A stretch of 64,000 nt of DNA. Origin: Datura wrightii (Eukaryota; Streptophyta; Magnoliopsida; Solanales; Solanaceae). The first letter of the stretch is position 1; every line of letters starts with the position of its first letter. The notes under the pieces were generated by a model. It did no database searches, was not told the origin of the DNA, and saw only the letters and a list, made by a program, of their open reading frames with translations. The stretch is from positions 126,489,501 to 126,553,500 of the forward strand of contig JASDFA010000010.1 of assembly GCA_035772735.1 (NCBI GenBank), written 5' to 3'. Shown piece after piece: positions 41,656-54,381 of the stretch. Position numbers and translations under genes: made by a program.

Positions 41656-42603
41656 TGTCACTACCCAAGTGTAGACCCTGGAAGTGACGTGGGACTTAGA
41701 ACAATGAGTAGCCTCAAGCTAACCCATGGTACAAGCATGACATCATAATATACTAACAAACTGAGTGAAAGCTAATAAAGAGATATATCTTAAAACTAAA
41801 TAAGTTTGGAATATCAATAATTGTTAAATTGAAGCAACATAAGGACCAATAAGCTGAACATCTAAGCATCTCTGTCTAAAAGCCTCTAAAATAGATGAGT
41901 AGAAGGGATAAGTTCCCAAATAGCTCTACGTAAACCGAAAACTGAAATAACAAAGATATCATGAAATGAACTCTCGTCCTTAGATGATGAGGACTCACCA
42001 ATTGTAAGCTGATTAGGGAATGGAACATAGCTAGCAGCAAGGCTAAGACTGAACACCCGGACCTAAATCATGAGATGATATAACACAAAATATACGGTCA
42101 ATACTTTGAATGTACTAAGTATGTGGAATAAGTAAAACATAAGGGTAAGGACATCATGTTGAAAATCATAACCATGTTATAGTAGTAAAACATTGAGATT
42201 TGATCATTAACGAAAATGCAATGACCCAAGGTTTTAAATGTAAACATAGAACTGAGCATGTTTGATATCATAAAACAAGTTCATATACTGATCAATGGGC
42301 CATGTACAACATACTATAAAGTAATGGATGTAATTTATTCATGATTACTGGAGATCCTCATAACTGACATACTCTAAGTGAGCATCATGGAGCCCGACTT
42401 GTAACCCTAGTTGGGAGGGTTCCATATCTTGCCATATTTAAGGACAATGAAGGCATGAATTCACTCATGATCCCTTTGGGGTAAGGGAGACACTCTCAAC
42501 TGGCTAGGATCCCTTTAACCTAAAGTGGCACATAGGTATGGAACTTGGGTTATCTAAACCCCTATTCTCTTAGTGTTAAATACTACTCCCAAAATATACA
42601 TAG
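41656..42603 (-). repeat. C4 3' LTR, distal part
   Basis: Begins TGTCACTACCC on the plus strand (the LTR terminus GGGTAGTGACA, minus). It is related to the C5 LTR by order of segments (for example CATGATGGAGC/CACTCAAATGGGCAGAGC with surrounding text). Continues beyond Q at 54387. Confidence 0.85.
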
Positions 42604-42608
42604 ATTCT

Positions 42609-44248
42609 TGATGTGCCGTGATTTTATGGTACTTTCAATGCTTAAAACCAAGAAATTATGCACATTTTAGGTATGTTTATATAGGTATGATGTGTTTTGT
42701 CTTTAATGTTGCAGGAAAACAGGTTCGGAAGTGAACTCGGCAAAATAATGCTGAAAATAACTAAAAAAGCGACTGCCAGGCACTTCACGAGTCGTTGGCA
42801 GGAGGCACGACTCAATGTTGAAGGCGTGCGCAAAAGTTGAAGTTCAAAGAAGAAGACACAGTGTACATGATGAGTTGACGAAATGACTCGTTACACCTAG
42901 TAACGAGTTGTGAGGTCAATCGTGATGGTTGAGAGAGAAAATCTTAACAAAGTGACCAGTGTAGTTGACGACAACCATAACAAGTCATCACATGAAGGAA
43001 CGACTCGTAGGCAGATCACTGGGATCAACCATAAAGTGCACTGGACTTTTGGAGGAATGAGACCACGAGGGACCTAACGACTCGTGCTCAGGCACGATGA
43101 GTCGTTAGGTGACCCATTGCCACGACTGGGTACATTACTGAGGACGACTGTTTTAAGTAAGGCACGACTCGTTAGAAGGCCAAACGAATCGTCACCAAGC
43201 TCGTTGCCACTGCCGACCTGGTTTCTAGTTTTAATTAGGAAAAGGATTTCTTGGAACTATAAATACACAATTTAGGTTTATTTTTAAAAAAGACGATTAG
43301 TTACAGTTTGAGAAAAATTCATAGAGCCGATTTTATTAGTTTTCAAGAAGGATTTTGGTGTTGTACGATTGTTCTTGAATCAAGAAACAAGTTTTACAAT
43401 TTTGTTCTTGAATTTGAGGATCAAAAGCAACATTGAAATTTATTCATCAATTTTGGAGATTGAATTTTTATTCAATCTATGTGGTTTTTCTTCTACAATA
43501 ATTTGTAAATTGCAATTATGACTTATTCAATAATTTGTGATTGTGACCATACAAACATGAGTAGCTAAACCCATAACTAGGTTTGTGGGAACCAAGATGA
43601 ATTAACACACATCGGTAAAACACTTAGTGATTCTTGAATAGAGTTTATGCATGTATTGTTTTCCCCTTCGTTTTAATTGATTTTTAACGGTTGCAAACCT
43701 TAGAACTTGCCTTATTCTTACTTACCGGATCAGGGAGGTAGTGAATGGAAAAAGGGATTAACAACGGAGATTTGAGGCTATCAACCCTTATCTAATAGCT
43801 TGAACTTTTCCGGGGATAGCTAATCTGATATTAAGGGTAAGGGTCAACTAAAGTACACTCGTATACAGACCAAGTTGCATGGTGATAATCATCTAGATAG
43901 GGGACCAACCATTTAGGTGAACCTAACTTACCAATATTGCATGTTAAACACCAGAATAGATCACTAGTTTATAAGCCTTGTGGTTATGAAATCTTGGGGA
44001 ACACAATCCTAGTCAAGTCGTTAATTTAATACAAACCGAATCTAATTTCAGCATTCAGTAATTTTACTTTTGTTTATTATTCTATATTTTCCCCCCTTTG
44101 GAAATAAGTAACTCAATAGTAACTGTTATTCACATTAACTTAAGTTCTTACCATATTCCCTGTTGGATTGACCTCAACCTTTGTTGGGTTCTATATTTGA
44201 CAATCGACCACTTATATCTCAATTGCAAGGTGTAGTTTAGGCACATCA
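42609..44248 (+). repeat. Q 5' LTR (1640 bp)
   Basis: Starts TGATGTGCCGTG and ends GGCACATCA, directly before the PBS. An ACGACTCGT/ACGAGTCGT cluster lies at 42780-43215, including an imperfect long hairpin at 43072-43110 (CCTAACGACTCGTGC on the left arm). TATAAATA is at 43258-43265. Confidence 0.94.
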
Positions 44249-44250
44249 AA

Positions 44251-44270
44251 TTTTGGCGCCGTTGCAGGGG
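44251..44270 (+). promoter_or_regulatory. Q primer-binding site (Athila type)
   Basis: TTTTGGCGCCGTTGCAGGGG two bases after the LTR; one base differs from the P and M PBS. Confidence 0.92.
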
Positions 44271-44376
44271 CATACGGCTAAGGCTTTTGTTAATTGTGTT
44301 TGCTTTACTGTTGGTTCTTGTTTCCTTTTTACATTTTTGTTTTTGTTTTTGTTTTTGTATCTAAGAAGTCTTACCC

Positions 44377-45673
44377 GTGGAGGAGTTATTGTTTCTCGAT
44401 GACTTAGCAGCCGTTCTGATGGACATTGGGGCTGAGGAGATTCATGGGAGTAAGGAGATTGTAAATGCACTTGCTGGCATGGGGTCATACACTTATGCTC
44501 CGAAGAAGATCGATCTTGATTTGAAAAATCGGGTGATCTCACCAGCCAAGCCATTTATTGAGGAGCCTCCAATGTTGGAGCTTAAAGCACTCCCATCCCA
44601 TTCACAATATGTATTTTTGGGAGCCGATAACACTTTACCGATCATTGTTGCAGCTGACCTGGAGGAATGGCAAGTGGAGGCTTTGGTCTCCATCTTGAAA
44701 AGATACAAAAAAGCCATTGGTGGACCATTGCAGATATTATTGGAATCCCAGCCGGTATTTTCACTCACAAGATCCAGCTAGAACCAGATTGCATTCCGAG
44801 TATTGAACATCAGCGTGGGTTGAATCCACATATGCAATAGGTGGTCAAGAAGGAAATCATAAAGTGGTTGGATGCAGGTATGGTTTATCCTATTGCAGAC
44901 AGCAAATGGGTGAGCCCAGTCCAGTGTGTACCGAAGAAGGGAGGAATCACGGTGGTCCCAAATGCGAATAATGAGCTAATTCCTCTACGATCAGTCACCG
45001 GTTGGAGAGTATGCATGGATTATAGAAAGCTGAACCGGTGGACGCAGAAAGACCACTTTCCAATGCCATTCATGGACCAGATGTTAGACAGACTTTCAGG
45101 TAGAGGATGGTATTGTTTCCTTGATGGTTATTTGGGGTAAAATCAGATTTTTATTGCCTATAAAGATTAAGAAAAGACCACATTCACTTGTCCAAATTGT
45201 ACATTTTCTTTTAAGAGGATGCCGTTCGGGTTATGTAATGCACCCGCCACTTTTCACCGTTGCATGATGTCCATATTTTCTGACATGGTGGAAGACATCG
45301 TTGAAGTCATTATGGATGATATTTCCATGGTGGGTGACTCATTTGAGGATTGTCTGGCTCATTTGAGCAAGGTGCTTCAGAGATGCAAAGAGATAAATTT
45401 GGTGCTTAACTGGGAAAAATGCCATTTTATTTCATGGTCAAGGAAGGAATAGTGCTAGGCCACAAGATTTATGGTAAGGGTATGGAGGTAGACCGGACCA
45501 AGATTAAGGTGATTGCTAGTCTACCACCTCCAATTTCTGTGAAAGGTGTTCGAAGCTTTTTGGGCCATGCTTATTTTTACAGAAGATTCATCAAGGACTT
45601 CTTCAAAATTGTACATCCATTGGGTAAACTACTCGAGAAGGAGGTGAAGTTTGTTTTTCAGAGGCATGTTTAA
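44377..45673 (+). pseudogene. Q reverse transcriptase
   Basis: The first frame (44377-44781) is the protease-RT linker (MGSYTYAPKKIDLDLKNR, KPFIEEPPMLELKALPSH). RT follows from 44841: KWLDAGMVYPIADSKWVSPV, RVCMDYRKLN, FLDGYLG, a TAA at 45138-45140 (GYLG-stop-NQI), a second stop near 45168, MPFGLCNAPATFHRCM and the active site VIMDDISMVGD (about 45307-45335). A frameshift in KCHFMVKEG splits the frame at about 45425. The thumb/connection VKGVRSFLGHAYFYRRFIKD is open until a TAA at 45671-45673. No gag or protease precedes it. Confidence 0.92.
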
Positions 45674-46330
45674 AGGTGTTTGAATGTCTTAAAGAGAGAT
45701 TGACCACGACCCCCACTATAGTGGCACCTGACTAGTCTTTGCCTTTTGAGGTTATATGTGATGCTAGTGGTGTGGCCCTAGGAGCCGTGTTGGGTCAAAG
45801 GAGCGAAAATATTTTTCATCCAATTTATTATGCTAGCAAGGCTCTTAATGCAACTCAAAAAAATTATACCGTGAAAGAACATGAGCTGTTGGCTGTAGTT
45901 TTTGCATTTGAGAAGTTTCGGACATACTTGCTCAAAACTAAGGTGATAGTCCACACAGACCATGCAACTTTGAGATATCTAATGGAAAAGAAAGATGCCA
46001 AGCCACGATTGATTCGATGAGTCTTGCTGCTATAAGAGTTCAAGTTTGAGGTAAAAGACCGGAAAGGGACTGAAAATTAAGTTGCGGACCACTTATCCAG
46101 ATTGGAACCTGATGCAACACTTAGAAATGAGCATGACATAGATGACACATTTCCAGATGAGCAGGTTCTAGCAGCATCTCAAGATCTCATCCCATGGTTT
46201 GCAGACTTTGGTAATTATCTAGTAAGTGATGTTGTACCGGAGCACTTATCTTTTACCAGAGGAGGAAGTTTATGTCTGATATGCAGAAATTCTTCTGGGA
46301 TGAGCCTTACTTATCCTCATATGTGCTGAT
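45674..46330 (+). pseudogene. Q RNase H
   Basis: RNase H residues: D in VICDASGVALGAVLGQ, E in VKEHELLAVVFAFEKF, D in VHTDHATLRYL and D in VADHLSRLEP (about 46083-46110). Stops: TAG near 45733, TGA at 46018-46020 where Trp is usual (LIRWVLLL), TAA near 46034 and TAA near 46078. The tether DDTFPDEQVLAASQDLIPWF leads to integrase. Confidence 0.9.
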
Positions 46331-47494
46331 GGAGTTATTCGGAGATGTGTACCCGAGGTGGAGATGCTGAGTATATTGGAGGCCTGCCACTCATCCCCTG
46401 TTGGAGGCCACCACAGCGGGATCCGCACAGCCCACAAAATTCTACAATATGGGTACTATTGGCCAACCATTCACTAGGATGCGCACGATTTTGCAAAGGC
46501 ATGTGATGCATGTGAAAGACAAGGAGGCATATCACGGAGGCATGAGCTTCCTCTTACTCCTATCCTCGTTATTGAGCTATTTGATGTATGGGGCATTGAT
46601 TTCATGGGTCCATCAGTGAGCTCAAATAGCATGAAGTATATACTTGTTGCTGTTGACTACATTTCGAAATGGGTGGAAGCAGTTGCTCTGCCAAACAATG
46701 AAGGGAAGAGTGTCACAACGTTCTTGAAGCAGAATATATTTGCCAGATTCAGGACCCCTAGAGCCATCATTAGTGACGGGGGTTCGCATTTCTGTAATCG
46801 GTTGTTTCGTTCTTTATTGGAAAAATATGGGGTCAAACACAAGGTGGCCACACCCTATCCTCCGCAGTCTAGTGGGCAGGTTGAAGTCACCAACCGGGAG
46901 ATAAAGACTATTTTAGCAAAGATTGTGAATGCAAACCGGACAGATTGGGCAAGAAATCTAGATGATTCTTTATGGGCCTATCAGACTGCCTTCAAGACTC
47001 CTATAGGTATGTCTTCGTACCAGCTTGTTTATGGTAAATCATGCCATCTCCCGATCGAACTTGAGCATAAAGCTATGTGGGCGCTCAAGAAGATGAATTT
47101 GGATTGGAACGAAGCTGCGAACCTTAGGCTTGATCAGTTAAATGAGTTAGATGAATTTCATTTGAAAGACTATGAGAGTTCTGAAATTTATAAACTAAGA
47201 ATGAAAATTCAGCATGATCGGAAAATCAAGAAAAGAGAATTCAGTCCGGGTGATATGGTGCTCTTGTTTAATTCAAGACTTTGGTTGTTTCCTGGAAAGT
47301 TGAAGTGTAAGTGTCTGGGACCTTTCCGAGTGGTCCAAGTATTCTCCTATGGGGAAATTTAATTAGAAAACCATGAAGGAAAGTGGTTCAAGGTAAATGG
47401 TCAGCAGGTAAAAGCTTATTTGGGGAGAAGTGAAGAACTCAAACTGGTAGACAGGTGGACTCTGAGTGAAGTCTGTGTAGCTTGGGGGAATTAA
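46331..47494 (+). pseudogene. Q integrase, largely open
   Basis: The zinc region (HSSPVGGHHSG, CDACERQGG) lies at 46385-46540, across frame breaks. From 46604 a 252-residue frame carries the full catalytic triad: the first D in VWGIDFMGP (just upstream), D in AIISDGGSHF and E in VTNREIKTILAKI. It continues with WAYQTAFKTPIGMSSYQLVY and LLFNSRLWLFPGKLKCKCLGPF. It is cut by a TAA at 47360-47362 (YGEI-stop-LENH), where relatives read on, and then reaches the natural end at TAA 47492-47494. Confidence 0.92.
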
Positions 47495-47499
47495 CTCAT

Positions 47500-47627
47500 G
47501 CCGTAACGTTAAATTAGGCGCTACATGGGAGGCAACCCATGGAGGTATTTTGGTGAAGTCTGAGTAGCCAAAACACCCACGTCGTGCCGCAACGTTAAAT
47601 CAAGCGCTTCTTGGGAGGCAACCCAAG
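47500..47627 (+). promoter_or_regulatory. Q paired AGGCAA-loop hairpins
   Basis: CATGGGAGGCAACCCATG (47524-47541) and CTTGGGAGGCAACCCAAG (47610-47627). They share loop AGGCAA, have two different fully paired stems, and each is preceded by a CCG(C/T)AACGTTAAAT block. Spacing is 86 bp, so the whole module is duplicated. Confidence 0.87.
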
Positions 47628-47739
47628 TCGTAAATGTAAGAAAAATCTAGTGTTTACGTTTGTTGATGGGTGCAGGTGAATAAGATGGAAAATATGAAGT
47701 TGGAACCAAAAATTGGAACTTCTTTTCTGGTGCAAAAAG

Positions 47740-48144
47740 TCATAGAACGAGTCGTTGTCTTACCAGATGACTTGTTCAATCAACTCGTGAAGAGAACTAC
47801 AGAAAACAGGGGAGCAACGGGAGACTTAACGATTTGTGTCTTCAAGAAACGAATCATCATGTCCCCCATCATGTACACTAGATCAAAGTCTGAATTAAAA
47901 GGAAAAGGGTGATAATGACTTACTCAACGAATCATTGGGAGACCAAATGAGTCGTTAAGTGACCCGTCTTGAAGCTACACCAGTCCAAGGACCACGACTC
48001 AGGCCACGACTCATTGGGTGACCCCACGAGTCATTGCTTTACTTATAGGTCCCAGGTAAGTTTGCTAAACTCCAGTCACGACACGAAAGGGCTCAAGGAG
48101 TCATTTAAGCACTTAACGACTCGTCACACTGGGCATTATAAAAT
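47740..48144 (+). promoter_or_regulatory. Putative ORF3 promoter of Q
   Basis: A cluster of ACGACTCGT/ACGAGTCGT-like words (for example AACGAGTCGTT at 47747, TTAACGACTCGTC near 48113), as in the Q LTR, followed by TATAAAAT at 48137-48144. The arrangement copies LTR U3 plus TATA. Confidence 0.55.
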
Positions 48145-48379
48145 TTAATTTAACCCGACCCAGGACTGGAATTTGGGAAAATTTTAAATTGAATCATAAA
48201 AACCCGATTTCTTTTCCTTCTACTATTTCTCCCCATTAAACTTAAATCCAACACCCTCTACTTCAAATTTCCCTCTTCTTCTTCTTCTACTCAAAACCCA
48301 TTGAAAAGAACTCCTCGACCTTGCACGCCATTCACTCAAACACACACACGACTGCACTCTATTTCTGACCAAGCATTTT

Positions 48380-48969
48380 GTGAGTACTCTTTCCCATGAA
48401 ATTTTGAATATTGTTGCATTTAAACAAGAATTTTGAGGACCCATGTTGTGAATGAAATTGAATTTACTTCGGGTAATGTTGTGTTTATGTAAATCTGTGC
48501 CTCTTGATGTCAATAAACCCTAGGAAGATTTAAACAAATGGATTTTGATGGTAGAAACACTTGGGTTGATTTTAATAATGTGATGATTTTGTGTTTGTGG
48601 AGTTGAAGTTTAGGAAGAAGATGAAGATGAACATGTGAACTGAAACTCTTGAGCACGAGATACATCACGAGTCATTGGATTACCAAATGACTCATTGTGT
48701 AGCTCGTCCTGAGTGGGAAAAATTAAGCCAATGAGGCAGTGTACCTAACGACCGACCTAACGACTCATTGCCTTTGGCAATGAATTGTTGGGACCAGTCG
48801 TCAAGTACACTGGCCAATCTTGAAGGATGTCCAGTTTGAGACGACGAGTGACCTCACGAGTCGTTACCAGTGGCAACAACTCATTTAGTTACCCGTCAGG
48901 ACCACTAGGCACCAGCCCAAAAATGATTTTTGTTTCATCAAATTTTGCATGCTAATAATGTTTCCACAG
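48380..48969 (+). other. Candidate leader intron of Q ORF3 (590 bp)
   Basis: 5' site ATTTT|GTGAGTACTC and 3' site TTTCCACAG|GTACAATGGC, 5 nt before the ORF3 ATG. A second group of ACGAGTCATT-type words lies inside at 48660-48900. Confidence 0.5.
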
Positions 48970-48974
48970 GTACA

Positions 48975-51140
48975 ATGGCTCCAAGAGGTACACCAAAGAA
49001 GGGCCTAACAAAGAAACAAACACCTGAGCATAGTCAACCTTCATACCGTAGACTGCGTGATGATCCATCCTCTCTGAAGAGTCAAGTGGATCTTAGGAAG
49101 AATATGACATATAAGAGGAGAAGTTAGTGAGGAGATCTACCAAGGATAGGGCTCAACAAAATTCAAATCCGACAGCCCTGTTCGATACTCCCACCCCACT
49201 AGCAAGGGATCCGACAAGCCACAATGATAAGAATGCTAGGACTGCTGCTGCACTTGTTCCTGAGGCTCCCACAACTAGGCAAAACACAAAGAGGGTTGAT
49301 GAATCATATGCTCAGCAAGGGGACTCTGATAATGAGCTTACTGAGACCTCGGACACATCAAATGAGCAACCAAGAAATGTGCGGAGATGGCGTGTCAATG
49401 GCATGCAGGCTATATACAATAAAGATATTGCTCCTAATGAGAAAGGCAATCCGAAGAGGAGCATATACGAGGAGCCGAGGCTAGTCACTACAGGGCTTAA
49501 AGATATTCTAGAGCTACAGGTAGTGTTCGATAAGTACAGATTTGGCTGGTTGACCGAGTGATGGTAGCTACAACCCGTGCTTAGTCCGAGTGTTTTATGC
49601 AGCATATGCGGCCACATTACAGCGATTGGCATTATGGGCCAGGATTGGAAGAAGAGGCTCGCCTTAAATCAGGTGTTGGTGAGAGAGACTCCGGTAGAAA
49701 TCTCTGAGCGGACAATCTCCAGGATGCTGTATGTGCTGGATTATCAGGCTCTGATTAACATGGAAGAATTCGATCACAGGCTATCTGAGCTGAAGAAAGT
49801 CAGAACCAAGAAGTTGAATAGCCAGGAGTGCATCCAGTAGTATACTTGGCTGTCTTGGATCATTGCTACGAGAGGTCCGCTAGTGGAATGGCTGCATGGT
49901 ATAGAATCAGAGATAAAGAAGGCCACACTGAATTTTTAGGCAAAATTTTGGTGGTCACTGGTGCGGCATAGGCTGGTACCAACCAGCAATGACAACATCC
50001 TTTCACCTGATAGAGAAGCTTTGGTATCAAGTATAATGGAGGGGTATGCCATTAATTTCCCGCGATACATTGCTAAGGAGATTAGAGAGCGGGCAATCAA
50101 TGACGGTACTACCATTCTGTTTCCATGTTTGATTGATAGGCTCTGTTAGGAGTCAAAGGTGCCGGTATTGCCATCAGTGGACCAGAGAGTAGTGGCCAAG
50201 AAGATTATTGATATCGGGTTGATTTGAGATAATACAAACCCGGTATCGAGGGTGAGGACTCTGGCTGCTGCATTCGCTGGAGCGACAATATTAGCAGAGG
50301 CATTTGGCAGCGGTATGCAGACTGATGCAACACAGTTCGCTGAGTTGGCAGCTGAGCCTATGAAGGACAGAGAGACAAGTATCCAACTTGAGGCTACAGA
50401 TGCAGCGGATACCTCTACACCTACCGATGTTCCTGAGTCATCATACCTCTAGTTGCACCTCCATGAGCCACCACAGCCGGCCTATTTACGGTTTTGCAGG
50501 AGTTCTTAGTTGATATGGCTAGGTGGCTAGCTAAGGCCGAGAAGCAGCAGGCACACACGACTCTATAGGTTAGAGTTTTGATGGAGCAGGTAAAGCCGTG
50601 GGTGTCAAAGGTGTTGGAGACATTGTCTAGCCCGGTGCATGGCCGACTGGATGCTTTTGAGAAGAGAATGGATGAGTGACTTGCATAGCTACAAGTGCCA
50701 GAGTTGTCTAGATGGTACTTAGAGCTAGGAGCACTCAGATTTGATGTGCGGGACTTGGCGCATGACAGGTAGCTATAGTACCTCCACCGGTACTTCCCGT
50801 GATAGAGGACGAGTTTGAAGAATAATTTCCACTGATTTTCGACTTTATCACAGAGGAGTTGGTGGCACATGATAAGGGGAAGAGGCCTCGTGAGGAGGCA
50901 AGTATTGATGATGATGCTTCTCTACTCTGTCAACAAAAATGAGAGCGGAGTGAGATGGAGAGAGCGCTGCATGAATCGAGAGAGGAGGCTCGACAGAGAG
51001 CCAAAACTGAGGAAACGAGAGTTCATGGAGAAGGCACGAGCTTTGTTGGATCTGAGAATGCACCGGTTCAAGCCGGTAATATTAGTGATGACATTGGAGG
51101 CGTATCTACACCCTCCACTGACCAGGTAGTTGACACCTAG
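48975..51140 (+). pseudogene. Q ORF3, decayed and diverged
   Basis: Starts MAPRGTPKKGLTKKQTPEHS at 48975, stops at 49125-49127, then continues in the next frame (49127-49561) through SDNELTETSDTSNEQPRNV to FDKYRFGWLTE. Later pieces are RETPVEISERTISRMLYV, FWWSLVRHRLVPTSNDNILS, SIMEGYAINFPRYIAKEIRE and FPCLIDRLC, which follow the same pattern as the P ORF3 core (LKIVCSCLIPGVHMTD, YALMKGLEINVGAVIIS). The end has VKPWVSKVLETLSSP and a charged stretch MERALHESREEARQRAKTEE. At least five stops. Same family as P ORF3, but only distantly similar. Confidence 0.8.
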
Positions 51141-52710
51141 GTCGCACAGGTATGTTCCCTATTTCCTTAGTTTTGTTTGGTATATATATGCGTCGAGGAT
51201 GACACATGCTTTCTTGATGGGAGTGGGGAGGGATACCTGTGCATTTTTTTTGCTGAACATAACCCGAGGGTTTTTCTTTCCAGATATCTTTTTCCTCGGG
51301 TGTTCCATATCTAGTAGAACCGACATGTTTAGGATTTTATTTTATTTTTTTTGTGTTTTTTTATGTCAATTGGAAGAAAGTAGGAAAGCTGAAGGCATTC
51401 AAGAGTTGAAATTGTTTAAAATAACTGTTGACTGATAATCTGATACCCCTCCAAATTTATTTTGTATATGTGTATGTGAAAGTTGACAAGTATGACCTTT
51501 GTGAATCTTTGCATGGCATTGAAACTGTGAACATGTTTATCATTGTATGGCTGTACCTGAACTAGAGATTGGTAAAAGTGATGATGTTGACCTGTGCTAT
51601 GTGTGAGTGAGGTTTAATAGCTGAATTCGGTTGTGTGTGTCAATCTAGAACTTGCCTGGTCAGTCGTACCAAGATAAAGGATAGGAAACTAGAAAGGATC
51701 ACGGGCCATTTTTGATTTATGAGTCCACTTTAACCTTAAAAGACCTACCAAAAGTGAATAAAAATCCCTTGATCCAAATGTTTGAGCTTAAATTGACCTT
51801 TCTTTTTGTTTACACCAATTCACCTGCCTGATATTATTATGAATGAACCTGTTTTGGCCTGGTCCCTCCTTGGAAATTGTGAACCTCAACTCAGCCAAAT
51901 CGCCTAAGTTAAGGGTGACTATTATAGGGGTGATTAAGAAGATTCGGGTGGAAAGAAAATTGGGTAATGAAAAAGGAAAAGTGCGGATGTGGTATGCATA
52001 ATGAAAAGAAAAATAAAAATTGTTTTGAAAAAGCAAGAAAAGAAAAAAAAAGTGACATCAATGTGTGTTTGAATAAAGAGAAACAGCATCCGTAGTTGCA
52101 AAAGCAAAGAAAAAAAAAGAACCAGTTAAAGGAAAAAAGGGAGAAAATAGAAATAAAGGTGAAAAGTGGAGTCAAGAGGTGTCTAGTGCCAAGAAGGGCT
52201 GAGCTACTAATTCCATATGTACCATACCCAAGCCCGAGCCTACGTTACAAGCCTAGAAAGACCTATAGTGATCCCAGCCACTTGTCCAAAAATCGAGGTA
52301 TTGAAAGTAAAGGAAAGCCTATGGTATTGTATGCACACAATTCGAATTTCTTTGTGAGCGCGAGTAGATCTTACCTAGTCCAAAGAGAAATATATCGAGT
52401 TAATCAAATACACATGTGTGAGTGTGGGACTTATTTGAGGTGAGAGCATTTGGTCAACAAAATCGTCTGTAAATTGTCTGGGTCAGTGTTATAGATTTAT
52501 GTGCGTGGTTGCAAGTGACAGTATTTTGCCATGTTTTAATTCCTCTGTGTTATGGTTGGAAATTTTGCATATGCATAGTGATTTGAGTTGATATGATGAG
52601 GGAGGGGTTAGAAATTTTGATTTTGATGTATAAATGTGACTGCCATAAGTTTCCTAGAGTTCTTTCGATTGAAGCGTCGAAGTAGTTTAGTTTGTTTTAT
52701 TTTATTTTGT
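51141..52710 (+). other. Q post-ORF3 spacer, non-coding
   Basis: No supported gene. An A-rich stretch (51950-52160) and a T-rich stretch (52680-52715) precede the polypurine tract. Confidence 0.65.
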
Positions 52711-52750
52711 TTTTGCCTGAGGACATGCAAAAGTTCTAAGTTGAGGGTGT
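52711..52750 (+). promoter_or_regulatory. Q AGGA-loop hairpin and polypurine region
   Basis: TTTTGC-C-TG-AGGA-CA-T-GCAAAA (52711-52732) has a 6-bp plus 2-bp stem with one mismatch and loop AGGA. AAGTTGAGGGTGT then ends at the LTR; 18 nt separate the hairpin and LTR. Confidence 0.8.
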
Positions 52751-54381
52751 TGATGTGCGGTGATTTTACGACACTTTCGACGCTTTAAACCAAGAAATTA
52801 TGCACATTCCGGGTATGTTTATATAGGTATGATGTGTTTTGTGCTTAATGTTGCAGGAAAACATGTTCGAAAGTGAACTGGGTAAAATAATGCTGAAAAT
52901 AACTGAAAAGGATTGCCAGGAACTTCACGAGTCGTTGGCAGGACGCACGACTCGTTGTTGAAGGCGTGCGCAAAAGTTGAAGTTCAAAGAAGAAGAAACA
53001 GTGTATAGGACGAGTTGATGAAATGACTCGTTACACCTGGTAACAAGTCATGAGGTTAATCGTGAAGGCTGAGAGAGAAAATCTTAACAAAGTGACCAGT
53101 GTAGTTGACGACAGACATAACGAGTTGTCACATGAAGGAACGACTCATTGGTAGATCACTGGGATCAACTGTAAGGTGCACTATACTTTTGGAGGAATGA
53201 GACCATGAGGGACCTAACGACTCGTGCTCAGGCACGACGAGTCATTAGGTGATCCGTTGCCACGACTACGTATGTTGCTGAGGACGACTGTTTTAAGTAA
53301 GGCACGACTCGTCAGAAGGCCAAACGAATCATCACCAAGCCCGTTGCCATTGGCGACCTGGTTTCCAGTTTTAAGTAGGAAAAGGATTTCTTGGAACTAT
53401 AAATACACATTTTAGGTTTATTTTTAAAAAAGACAATTAGTTATAGTTTGAGAATAATTCATAGAGCCGATTTTATTAGTTTTCAAGAAGGATTTTGGTG
53501 TTGTATGGTTGTTATTGAATCAATAAACAAGTTTTACAATTTTGTTCTTGAATTTGAGGATCAAAAGCAACATTGAAATTTATTCATCAATTTTTGAGTT
53601 TTATTCAATCTACGTGTTTTTTCTTCAACGATAATTTGTAAGTTGCAATTATGACTTATTCAATAATTTGTGATTGTGACCATACCAACATGAGTAGCTA
53701 AACCCATAACTAGGTTTGTGGGAACCAAGATGAATGAACACACATCGGTAAAACACTTAGTGATTCTTGAATGGAGTTTATGCATGTATTGTTTTTCCCT
53801 TCGTTTTAATTAATTTTTAACGGTTGCAAACGTTAGAACTTGCCTTATTCTTGCTTACCGGATCAAGGAGGTAGTGAATGGGAAAAGGGATTAACAACCG
53901 AGATTTGAGGCTATCAACCCTTATCTAATAACTTGAACTTGTCCAGGGATAGCTAATCCGATATTAAGGGTAAGGCTCAACTAAAGTACACCCGTATACG
54001 GACCAAGTTGCGTGGTGATAATCATCTAGATAGGGGACCAACCATTTAGGTGAACCTAACATACCAATATTGCATGTTAAACACCGGAATAGATCACTAG
54101 TGTATAAGCCTTGTGGTTATGAAATCTTGGGGAACACAATCCTAGCCAAGTCATTAATTGAATACAAACCGAATTTGATTTCAGCATTCAGTAATTTTAC
54201 TTTTGTTTATTATTCTATATTTTCCTCCTTTGGAAATAAGTAACTCAATAGTAATAGTTATTCACATTAACTTAAGTTCTTACCATATTCCCTGTGGGAT
54301 TGACGTCAACCTTTGTTGGGTTCTATATTTGATAATCAACCGCTTATATCTCAATTGCAAGGTGTAATTTGGGCTACATCA
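52751..54381 (+). repeat. Q 3' LTR (1631 bp)
   Basis: Starts TGATGTGCGGTG and ends GGGCTACATCA. Collinear with the 5' LTR throughout. Palindrome cluster at 52925-53350, TATAAATA at 53398-53405. Confidence 0.95.

Larger units (their letters stand above)
42609..54381 (+). mobile_element. Q: Athila-like element lacking gag and protease
   Basis: 11.77 kb: LTR, PBS, RT, RNase H, integrase, paired hairpins, ORF3 with leader intron, spacer, LTR. Only about 100 bp separate PBS and pol, so gag and protease have been deleted. Flanks are ATTCT (42604-42608) and GTGCT (54382-54386), a plausible but diverged target duplication. Confidence 0.93.
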
